Of a stretch of 64,000 nt of DNA, positions 27,109-37,626 are shown piece by piece; the stretch's first letter is position 1, and the number at the start of each line of letters is the position of its first letter. The notes below the pieces were generated by a model, which saw only the letters and a list, made by a program, of their open reading frames with translations, was not told the DNA's origin and searched no databases. The stretch is from Tanytarsus gracilentus (lineage: Eukaryota; Arthropoda; Insecta; Diptera; Chironomidae). Made by a program: the position numbers and the translations under genes. The stretch lies in contig JAXRKN010000040.1 of NCBI GenBank assembly GCA_038502055.1, positions 2,480,001 to 2,544,000 of the forward strand, written 5' to 3'.

Positions 27109-30100
27109 TTTATTATTTTGTGCAATGCCGAGACGCTTCTCGGGTAATAAGACAAGTCGAGTCGAGAGTATATTTAATATATTTACTTTTTTTCTCACTC
27201 TCTTCTGCTTCTTAGAAAACAACAAAATCTAATATTTTCTAATATGAGTCATTTATATTAATTTAGCTTCCAACAAAGTTTTACAGCTCGTTTATTTTCG
27301 CTCTTCGAATATAGAAAAGTTTAAATTTTGAATAAGTGCATGTGTGAGTGAGTGCATGTAAGAAGATCCTCAAAAACTTCTTCACTGAATTTATGATAAT
27401 GAAATTTACTCCATGCACCAAAATTATCTTTTCGTGAAGCGAACAAAATCTGTTAATGTAAGCATCCATGATGAACAATTTTTTCATTTCGAACTTTATG
27501 CATGCAATTTTCATGGTGAAAACTTTTACATCGAGTAATTGATCTAAATTAACATTTTTAGCAGTTTATGTAGGGTCGTAAATTTGAAGGAGTATAAAAT
27601 TATTTCATGCTGCACTTATAGAGTTCAATGAATGACGATGCTGAAAGCTGTTTTTAATACTAAAAGTATAGATTTTAAATTGAAAATGTGCATTTACAAA
27701 GTTATGACTCTTAGTTAATTTAGAAAAAGCGTTCATATTTACATTAATTTTTACATCCATCAAAAAAGCTTTTCTAGGTTTTCTGAAACCCATTAAAATG
27801 CATCACGAAAAGTTGTCTCAACTTTATACACCATGTAATTATTCACAATCAAAAAATTTCACCATTGTAGGGACTTATACAAGCATTATAAACACAATTA
27901 AAATGTATTTTTTGAGCTACACATAAAAAGCATAAACAATTGAATAATGTATTAATGTTTATAGCTTGCTCCTTTTTATGCAACTTGAGACCGAAAGCGA
28001 GTGTGAGAGGAGGAGGAAATGTTGTTGTTTGTGAAAGAGAGGAAAATTTTCGCATTTACTGCGAGCAAAGGCATAAATTACACATCAGTAGCAGGAGCAA
28101 TATACAGCGTCAGTTGTAATAGACATAAAACCAATATCACAACAATAAGAATAACAATCCATTAATGTTTGCCAACTCAGTTTGCACTCTGTTACACATT
28201 TTAATGTTGCTTCTGTGAGAGTGTTTGCTTAGAAGTGTGTGAAGCTATGAAAAAAGGAAATCCTCGATGATTTATCACAAATTTTGAATTTGCAATTTCA
28301 AGGTGAAAGCATTCGCAATGTTTGAAAGTTCTATGTTAAAAATTGTTAAATTTTAAATTTCTACACGTGGTCACATGGATTCTCACTCTATTGAGCTGTA
28401 AGCTCTCTTGGATGTGAGAATGGTGTTGCTCACTTTTGGTGTCGGAATTGGTGTTGTTCACTCCTCCTAAAATCCTCCAGAAAATTTCGACAAACTGGAG
28501 TAGTGGCTGTCTGGGCAATCTTTGCAATTCATTAAACTTTGCGGCTATGTGAAAATAAGCTGAAAACAACCGTTGGATAGTCTGTGCAATAAATTCAAGC
28601 TTCTCCGACAATGTATGCATTTTATGCAGAGTGTAAATTATACAGAGAGAAAAAAGAACGAGAAGTAAGAAAAATTTACATTTAGAAACTGTAAATATTT
28701 TTCAAGCTGTGTGCTCGGGAGTTATTCTATGGCTTTTCTGTTATCACATTCACTCAGCTTCAACTTTCATTGCATATATATGTGAAAGTAAATATTTTTT
28801 ATGCACGAAAACTTTTTCATTCTAAAAGGGATTTCGATGGCGGTGATGTTGTCGAATAATCCAAAAATATTTAATTTTATGCTACGCTCGTTTTTGAATA
28901 ATTTTTCTCCTTCACCTTTTCGCGTCATGTGCTTTATCGTGATTCAAAGGGGCAGTGAAAAATGTTTGCATTTCTCTTCATCAAAAAAAAATAAGAGAGC
29001 CATCCTTCCATCACCTTATGCTTGCACACTCACTGAACGTGGCGAGCAGAGACGATTTGATATTACAGTGGAGCATGACCATACTCAAAGGCAATTCGTC
29101 ATTATTTCATAAAAGTAAAACTTTACTCTCATCTCAGTTCCACGGTTAAAAAAATTAATTTCACCTTTTTCCCTTCAACTTTGTGTTTGCTTTTGTTTAC
29201 GAAAGAAGGCACGGCGACGACTCCTTTTTATTATTTTGTTGAAGAACTGAAAACTTTTCGTTCGCATTACGACAAAATTTTTTCTTTCACGTTGACGGTG
29301 GCAAAAGAAAATATGAAGAGTGAAGCAATGGCATATAAAATAGAGAGAGAAGAAGAAAATTAATTAATTTTAAAAACTTTTACCGGAAAACTGTTCACGT
29401 CATTTCATTAAAGTTGGAAAAGAGACGGCAGGAGCAGCAGGAGTCGGTAAAAAGGGTAATTGCTTTACAACAGTTGTTGAATTTTCATTTTCTTGCACAA
29501 AATTATCAAAACTACCGCTTTACAGTGGTAGAATGAAGATGCAGGGAAAGGTGTTGTGAGGGGCTAGCATATTTAATTGGTCTTAAAACGGCAACTATTT
29601 AAAAAATTTAGCAGCTCGGAGAAAGTTTGAGAGGAGAAGAAAAAAAATTGCAAGAAGTTTATGTGAGAGCTGCATGAAGAAATTGGCAAGAGACTAAAGC
29701 GTAGGAAAAAGGCGTTAGAGGAAGGAGGTTGAGAATCAGCAACTATAAATCTTTGCCATATTTCATTGCTCCTTAGCAGAAGCAGCACGAAATGCAACAA
29801 GTTTTCACCAACTGGTTATTCCTCAGTAGTGTGCTCGAGCATGTTGCTGTACAGTTTCGGTGAAAGAGCACTTTCAAATTTAATTTTCATTCTTTTTCTC
29901 TTCCACTCCTTCGTAAAGATGTCTGCAGTTTAAGTTATAGCCCCATTATTCTATTAAGGAGCAGTAGTTGTACATTAGTTGTGTGCACGAATGTATGCAC
30001 AATTTATAATTTAATGTTCAAATAGCCCCTGGTGACTTGATAATTCCTTGCACTTTGCTTCGCCTTGCGATTATTTCACGACATGACTCGTGGCACAATA

Positions 30101-33100
30101 AAATCATCATCACCCTTGCCTTTTTCATTTCCCACTTGACTCTCTCTCACCTAAAATTAATTAAGTGCTAAAAACTTATGAATATTTTACCATTTAAGTG
30201 CAAAAGTTTGGTTATTATTGCATGGCTTCCGCACATTTCATCAAGAGAGCTGTATTAATTTCATCTAAAATTTCGCATGCATACTATTCAGAGTTTTAAT
30301 TGCTTGAAATATTCAATTAACAAACTTTATTACTTTAGCGTTCAATTATAGGGTTTCGTGTAAAGAAATTACAATACGATTGAAAATTTAAAGATTTAAA
30401 TTGTGAAAATATTTGAAGCACTCAACAAGAGAGTAAAGCAAAAAATCTGATAAATTTCCTTCACTCACTTGAAGCGCATGTCAATGGAAGCGTCTACACA
30501 TTTATTTCAAGAGCATTCGGATGACATGATGAAAAGAAAAAGAACTTTGTCACACTCCAGACGACTTACGGCAATTAATTTTCTGATTTATGCGATTTGT
30601 TTTGGGTTAAAAGTTCTTAAAGTGAGAAGCGAAAGATCGCATTGTGACAATTTTCGGAAATTATGATTCATGATCTTTTTGCATTTGGTAGAAAGAATAA
30701 ATTTCATTTCATTTTTCAATGACTTCAGACAGATAGGAAAAACTACTGCACAATTTATTTTCATCTTTCCTACAACTATAGCATTTCAACTTCACATCAC
30801 ATCAAAAAAGCTTTTGTAGAAAGAAAAAAAAAGTTGAGATGAGTAAAGTGGAGCGAAGAAGAAGAAAATAATACAATGAGATGACATAATAAATGAATTC
30901 AAATTGCTTTTTCATCCCTAGCAACTGAATGTGATACTTAAAGGATTCGCTATGGCAACCTTATACCTCCTTAAAATCCATTGTAGTAGAAAGACGAAGA
31001 GAGAGGAACGAAAAACAACAATTTCTTTTAAGAGACTTTCTTCGACGTCGTTGTTATATTGAAACTATTTCGAGTACATATTTAAAACTAAAAAAATGAG
31101 GTGTTGAGTGTGAAATGTCTGTATCAAAAGAACATTTTATTCTATATATCTAAAATGCTTAAAATATTTATAGTTTCACATAATTGTAAAAATTTAAAAT
31201 ATAATGAATAAAATAAAAATTGCGCTTTAACGCTTAGGTTTAACATCACAATAACCCCACTCTGCTCATTTCATCATTTAGTTGCGCTTCTTTCGTCTTT
31301 GAAAACAATAATATGGTGATGGGTTTTGTCATGTACTTCTCTATCCCCCCTTCGCTATGCAATGCAGCTCTATTTATGAAAGCGAGTAATGCCATAAAAA
31401 TGGAAAGAATATTGCATTGGAGAAGAAGGAAATAATGGACACTTTACGTTATCTCCTTGGAATGACTTGAGATGGGATGAACTCTCCTTCTTTGCTCTCG
31501 GTTTCTGCATGAGACGAGAAATAACGAAGGTGTTTTAAACATCATCAATTCAATTGAATATAATAAAGTTTAGAAAATTATTATACGTCTTTTCCATATC
31601 ACAAATCTCTCTCCCTCTTCTTTGTCTCCGCTTTGCAACAACTAAAACGTAAATTGTTGTGCATGAAGAGCTTAAGAAAGAACAAAGTAGTTTTAATGAC
31701 TGTGAAAATGAAAAACTTTTTGAAGACTCACTTAATATCTCTGTCAGTGTAAAGTGCCTGTCATTTATTTTCACTAGGTTTGCCTCATCCTTTTGTGTGC
31801 TGCTCCAAAGAGACGAGAGTGCCGAGAGATATGTTCATGATGCGGATGTGGTAGGAAACGGGAAATGGAGGAGAGAGAGAGAGAATGAGGATAATGTTTG
31901 AAGACAATGAGTTGGACATAAAATGATGAGAATTCTTTTTCTTCCCTTTTTGCTTTTATCCCTAACGAAGGAAATTAACTTTATTTATAGGTAAAATTTT
32001 CTCATTTCTCACTCGGTGTCGCAGGATAAGACATAAGAGATTTTTAATTCATCTTTTGTCAAAAAATCTAAAAAGTTTAGATAGTAAAAAAATTATTTTT
32101 GAACAAATGTTTTGATCTTGGCATCCTCATGTCTCTTTCCACAGACGTCAACCTATTATAAATGTAGTAGAAAAATTCATTTGTCATTTTCCCTTTCTTC
32201 TACATTACTGTTGCTACATGTAGCACACAAAATAAATGAATGAGTACCTTTTGTCTCTCGAGGAAATTCACAAAAAGAAATTTGATAAGGAAATTTCAGG
32301 GTACGGAGAAAATTACTCTTTCCTCCAACACATCACAATGGTGCAGCTCACTAAAAGCTTCTTCTTTCTTTTACAAATGAGAATAATTTAGCGAGAGGTT
32401 GTGCAGTGTTGGGCAAATGATTCCATCCTAATAATAATGGCATGGAACACCATGTGCATGTTAGCACAGTAATGGAATTAATTTAAAGCTATGTTACGTC
32501 GGCAAATAAATTTCAATTTTCTGTTGAATACATTTCATTAACGTAATTTCACATAATTGCTAAATTTGTTGTAGTTTTTTTATCCACTCACTCCGCCTAA
32601 AATTCCTGGCATGTTTATAGAGTTGTATTTTATTACATTTTAAAAATTATTTATATTGCAAAGAGTTTGTGCTCACTCATAGCTTCAAAAGTTACATTTT
32701 CCGAATTAATGTTTGCATTTCATTCATTCTCCTGTTTTTAATATTTCTCAATTGAAAAGGAGTGGATTTTTGAATGTAAGCTTTGGCTCTTCCATTTTTC
32801 ATGTAACTTCAAGCTTTAATCGGTTATATAAGTAACATTTCGTAAATAGCACGTGATGTCAAACTCATTCAAGTCCCTGAGCAAATATATGTAAGCAGCG
32901 AGAACTTTGGAATGAGAAAAGAAGTCAAAAATCTTGTGAGGATTAAATTTGAATTTATTTACGAAATAATTTTTAATCTTCTCCAGCTTCCACCACTACC
33001 GTTGCTCTTCGGTATGTCCATTAATTTCCATTTTTTAATAAACAAAAACACGAGCGTGCATTTTCTCCTTTTTTTTTGTTCAAGAGAATTTTATTATTAA

Positions 33101-35035
33101 AACAAGCTGAATTCTCCATCCATGCTGAGCTCCTCGGTGTCGTCATGAACAAACATTCATAAAATGGAGAAATCACAGCACGAGTCACGTGTTTTTATCG
33201 CAGATTTCAAATATCTCACGTTACCTGAGATTCATAATTGCTGTTTACACGTGAGTGAAACTTTTTTTTTATTAAGCAAACTCTCATTATGCGAATGAAG
33301 CTATAAAACGAGCACTCGTACACCAAAATTTGGACATATGCTTAAGAGGTAGAGAGAGAGAATGCAATTATCATTAAATATTTATATCAACAAAACTGCC
33401 TCTAATTAAAATTGTTGCTTTCATTATCCTTTAGCTCTAATAATTCCTGTGGGATACACCGAAATTAAAGTTAATTAGGGACTTTATGAGCTTGTTAAGA
33501 GCAAAAGTTTTACCTGTAGACTAAATTAGTAACAAACTATGTGTAATTACACGCTGAAATTGTTCATTTGCATGATATGTTGTGGAGGTTATGAGAAAAT
33601 TCTTGTCATCATTCCAGGATAACAAGCTATTTGCGCGGAGTGGAGGGGAATGAAGAGCATCTATTGAAATATTTATGGTTGTTATAATACGAGAAGCGGA
33701 GCATGAAATGCCCTCATGGGTGCATAATATCTCAAATAACAGCAGCATCTTCTTCATGACTCGATACTATATTAAATTTAATCTATTTGCCATATCACCA
33801 TGGAGCAAAGCGCTTATTAGCGAAGCATTTAGGTAATATACCCTCAGCTCTGTCCCAATGCGAATATTTATATTTATAACGAAAATATAGAGCGCATTCG
33901 TTTAGAGAGATTTTTTTAAAAAAACAAAAAACGACGTCAAGATGATGATGTTGATGATGCTATGGCAATATGAAAATTGATATTTTATTGCGCACAAGGA
34001 GAGAAAATAGAAATAAATTCATTCATCGCGTGCCAATAAATTTTCAAGTTTTCTTCACGCTTTTCTATTTATCAAATTTCGTCCGTCATTTCTGCAATAC
34101 TAAAATGTTCTCATTTCGAAACATATTTAATCATTCAGAAGTATTTGATGTTGAATGAGAAACTGAAAGGAATGTTCGATTCTATAATTGTGAACGCAAC
34201 AATTGTCAAAGAGATAGAAAATATTCTAAATTTTTGCCTGTCGCTCGGAAAACGATCTTTTGTAAAAGTATTTATCATGTTTATCATCAACAGCTAGCAA
34301 CAAAAAATCGAGGAGAAATGAAACACATTCAATTTATAGCTCAAAAAATATGTCAAATATTTTTGTCGCAACTCCCTCCTTCTATCTCTATGGAGCTGTG
34401 TACGAATAATATGGCTCGTGAAGGGGCGATGAGAGGGCGAAATTGCTGTACATAGATACAATTTCACATCGTCGTCGTTGAAGGTATGCAATTAAATTAA
34501 TTGAATAGCGGAAGTGAGGAATGAAAAAGAGGAAGAAGAAGCTTTTGTGTGTGTCGAGATGGAGGAAAACAGGAAGAGCTGCTTGCTTTTTTTCACATTA
34601 TTGCTTTCCTTTCTCAACGCGAACACGAAGAAATCATCGATGGAAAACTTGAAAATTTGAAAAGGAAGTTTGCCATACACATTCGCAAGCACTGCGGGAA
34701 GAGAATTGGCGAAAAATATTTACACTTGAGTTGAGATCGAAACTTCCACTTTTGTGTGTGTGTTGGCGAGGAAGAAGTAGAAAATTTTCCGGAAAAAATA
34801 ATCCATTATAATGAAAATATCTCACGGGCTGATAATGCTGAAAATTTTTCCTCCCCAAAACCGTGTTTGTAAAACTTTTCCAATTTTTCTATTCGCTTCT
34901 GATCATCAACAAAGTCAATGAAAGAAAACTCGATAAATTTCATTTTTAATTTTTCAAATAACCTTTTTAAAGTTTCCATTGCCGGATTTTTAGTGTAACC
35001 CACGAAGTGGTGTAACACTTATATGCGCCTATTTC

Positions 35036-35063
35036 CGTCCGTCCGTCCGTCTGTCTGTCTGTT
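35036..35063 (+). repeat. CCGT/CTGT tetranucleotide microsatellite
   Basis: About four CCGT units pass into about three CTGT units. It sits just inside the left end of the composite element. Confidence 0.85.
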
Positions 35064-35218
35064 CCATCGAGATCTCGGCTCCTGAGATAGCTAGAGACTT
35101 CTAGTTTTCGCCAAATGGTAGGTCTATGAATTTAGATTCGGCCATTTTAGGAATTATAGTCATGACCACAGTCTCCATGACAGCCCTAAATGCTATTTTT
35201 CATACAAATTTGCTGTTA

Positions 35219-35560
35219 TATGGCTTCATGTATGTCGTTGAACTCGTATTTGTATCAGGAATCGAAAGGCATTGATGATATTTGAGGAATGTCTATCATG
35301 GCCATCCAAGAGTGCCACCAATGTCCATCACGGCCGGCCAGTAGTGCCCCTAATGTCCATTTTTTAAAAGTATGTTCATTACCTCGTTGAACTCGTAATT
35401 GCATCAGGCATTGATTAGCATTGATGATTTTTGAAGAATGACCGTCACGGCCGGCCCGGCGTGTCCCAGGAATGCCACTAATGTCCATTTTTTAGAAGTA
35501 TGGCTTCATGTACCTCATTGAACTCGTAATTGCATCAGGAATCGATTGGCATGGATCTGA
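35219..35560 (+). repeat. Tandem 130-150 bp repeat, about 2.5 copies
   Basis: The phrase GAACTCGTA recurs at 35240, 35389 and 35520, spaced 149 and 131 bp. Each copy continues with an ATCAGG-type segment. The first two copies also contain a CACGGCCGGCC GC-rich core and end near TCCATTTTTTA and AGAAGTATG-like sequence. The third copy is cut short by the start of the 17-bp minisatellite. The copies differ by substitutions and small indels, so the array is not recent. Confidence 0.75.
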
Positions 35561-35813
35561 AAATGGAACACTGTGGAAAGTGGAACACAGTGGAAAACGG
35601 AACGCAATGGAAAATGGAACACAATGGAAAATGGAACACAATGGAAAATGAAACACAATGGAAAATGGAACACAATGGAAAATGGAACACAATGGAAAAT
35701 GAAACACAATGGAAAATGAAACACAATGGATAATGGAACATAGTGGAAAATGAAACACAATGGAAAATGGAACACAGTGGAAAATGAAACACAATGGAAA
35801 ATAAAACACAGTG
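35561..35813 (+). repeat. 17-bp minisatellite, about 15 copies
   Basis: The consensus is ATGGAACACAATGGAAA with a few substitutions per unit. The unit contains no stop codon in any minus-strand frame and 17 is not a multiple of 3. The array is therefore open in all three minus frames and gives overlapping pseudo-ORFs of 136-190 residues with a 17-residue period. Confidence 0.9.
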
Positions 35814-35940
35814 GGAAGCCATTTTGGGAAGCCAATTTGGGAAGAAATTTTGGGAAGCCATTTTTGAGAAGCCATTTTGGGAAGCCATTTTTGGGAAGCC
35901 AAGAGGAGAGGCCAGAAGGGGAAGCCAAAGGGGAAGCCAA
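35813..35940 (+). repeat. 13-14 bp minisatellite, about 10 copies
   Basis: Units resemble GGGAAGCCATTTT. They follow the 17-bp array directly and degrade towards GGGGAAGCCAA at the right end. Confidence 0.85.
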
Positions 35941-35986
35941 TACTGATCTGTTACAAGTGGGTTACACGGCAACACCCACGTGTGGG

Positions 35987-36667
35987 TTTTGAAACATTTT
36001 TTTAAATGCAATAAAAAGAAAACTATGAGGTTATGTGGAGCCTGTTGAACGTGCATTAAGTGGGGCGTGGTAAGATTCTTAAAGTGACGATTCGAGACTG
36101 TCTGCAAAGTTATTTTTCTAACTCAAATGTTTTTTTGAAAAACCTTGTCATCATAAAGAGAATAAGAAGAAGAGGAAAGGTAATTTAGAAAAACATTTTG
36201 ATTAGCAATCAACAAGATTTAATCAAAATTTGGAGGACAAGCGACCGTAATTTGATACCTTAATAAGCATGTACTTGATATCATTTCTAGGGGAAAATTA
36301 TTAATTAGGTAACCTTCATAATATCCACTCGAGATGTTACATAAGAGCTTATAAAACAAATCACAGCCGCTTGAGGTGTGTTATATAAGCTAGAAATGCT
36401 AGTCAGAAAATTAATCTATCATGATGAAAAAAGCGAGAAAAAGCTCAACATTGGTGTTATTAAAACCATCTGTTTCTATACTTTGCTGCTTTAACTGATG
36501 TCATTGCTCTTGATGGCATTGCCTGTTCTTTCTCTTTTGCTCATCTAATGGCAGTAAAGAACTGTTTTTATAGCGCCACTTTGACACTGTCCCTTAAATT
36601 TCTTTCATGTCAGAGCCAACAGTATCAGAGCGAGGTATTGTGCGGTGGTATGTTATTGCACTGCTTA
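35987..36667. other. Spacer between the two repeat elements
   Basis: Ordinary AT-rich sequence with no open frame or repeat that I can support. The last nine bases (36659-36667) are the left copy of the direct repeat flanking the next element. Confidence 0.5.
36659..36667 (+). repeat. Target-site duplication, left copy
   Basis: CACTGCTTA, identical to 37452-37460 on the other side of the inverted-repeat element. Confidence 0.7.
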
Positions 36668-37451
36668 GGAGTATGGATCATCCATCCGTAGGAATTTTCT
36701 AGAATTCTAAATTTTACTAAAATTCTAGGAATTCTGTAATTTCTGAAAAGTAGAGGAAAAAAATTCCTAAAAATTCTGTAAAATTTAAAATTTCCGAAAA
36801 AAAAATTCTAAAAATTCCTAGTAAATTCCTAGAAATTCCAGGAAAAAATTTAAAAATTCTAGTAAAAATTTTAGAAAATTTAAGAAAAATTTTTTATTTC
36901 TTAATTTTTACATTATTTTCCCTCTTGCTTTTCAGCGAGGAAAAAAATAAAATGTAAAAAGGGAAATATTTATTTGGTAAAATACTTATGGACCACCTCA
37001 ATTTTTCAACTTTTTTGAGTTTTAAAAAAAAAATTTGGGTTTTGGTTGTTTTTTTATTATATTTGGAAAAATAAATGATATTTTATGATTTTTTTGTAAA
37101 AGGGAAAATAAAGAGGTTAGATTGTTTATTTTTTTTTAAAAGGGATAAATGAGTGGGAAGGGTTAGAAAAGCTAAGACGGCAAAATTAATGTAAAAAATT
37201 ACGAGGAAATTATAAAAATATTTTTAGTTAGCAAATTTCCTAGGAATTTTTATAGGAATTTTTTTTTGAATTTTTTTTATTGAATTTTTTTTTTGTTCCT
37301 CGGAAATTTCCTAGGAATTTTTACTAGGAATTTTCCTAGGAATTTTTTTCCTCTACTTTTCCTAGGAAATTTCCTAGGAAATTACTAGGAATTCCTAGGA
37401 AATTACTAGGAATATTCCTAGGAAAATTCCTTCGGATGGATGATCAAGTCC
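36668..37451. mobile_element. Long-inverted-repeat MITE with 9-bp target duplication (Mutator-like)
   Basis: A direct repeat CACTGCTTA occurs at 36659-36667 and 37452-37460. Between its copies the ends are inverted repeats: after a GGA terminus and a few mismatched bases, both begin GATCATCCATCCG, then (T/A)AGGAATTTTC. Similarity continues for roughly 200 bp per arm. It includes GAAAAGTAGAGGAAAAAA in both arms and many short TTCCTAGGAA palindromes. The centre (about 36900-37230) is AT-rich and non-coding. A 9-bp duplication with long terminal inverted repeats is typical of Mutator-superfamily elements. A 10-bp duplication is possible because the next base is G on both sides. It has no transposase, so it is non-autonomous. 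The superfamily assignment is inferred. Confidence 0.65.
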
Positions 37452-37460
37452 CACTGCTTA
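37452..37460 (+). repeat. Target-site duplication, right copy
   Basis: CACTGCTTA, identical to 36659-36667. Confidence 0.7.
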
Positions 37461-37626
37461 GCTTCATTGTAGACGTCGAAAAAAAGCTTTATCTGATTTT
37501 TATGATACTCAAGATTAAAATTAAAATTTTTAAATTTCTGTGGTGTTCGAAAAAAAATGAATTAAATACTTAAAGCTGAAAAATAAAGAGAGAAGTAAAA
37601 GATATTTTTAAATTTTTATAAAGTAC

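Larger units (their letters stand above)
2130..34992. other. About 33 kb with no supportable gene
   Basis: Open frames here are short, AT-driven and lack recognisable domains, codon structure or paired splice sites. I could support only simple repeats, a G-tract array near 3661, a 17-bp inverted repeat pair (26402/26955), a 20-nt palindrome (22313) and two unexplained open frames (3063-3302 and 28336-28620), which are discussed as findings. Runs of TAAT and CA..TG motifs are common but expected at this base composition. The stretch may be regulatory DNA of bru3 or spacer; sequence alone does not decide. Confidence 0.5.
34993..35986. mobile_element. Composite repeat element, probably non-autonomous Helentron/DINE-1-like
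   Basis: The left end is GTGTAACCCAC (34993-35003) and its exact inverse GTGGGTTACAC is at 35957-35967. Each end has a small hairpin: CCAC-GAA-GTGG at 35000-35010, and CCCAC-GT-GTGGG at 35975-35986, just outside the right repeat. Between them lie, in order, a CCGT/CTGT microsatellite (about 35036-35063), a unique block, 2-3 copies of a 130-150 bp unit, a 17-bp minisatellite and a 13-14 bp minisatellite. Inverted subterminal repeats, internal tandem arrays and a 3' hairpin are the known architecture of DINE-1/HINE elements, which are mobilised in trans by Helentrons. There is no coding capacity for a transposase. I see no target duplication, as expected for this class. The exact family is not recognised; a MITE carrying satellites is the alternative. 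Confidence 0.55.

Noticed and set aside
35492..36107. Overlapping minus-strand open frames of 136, 141 and 190 residues with repeated FHFPLCSIFHCV-type peptides
   Set aside because: They are translations of the 17-bp minisatellite, which lacks stops in all minus frames; the period is 17 residues and no splice or start context supports a gene.
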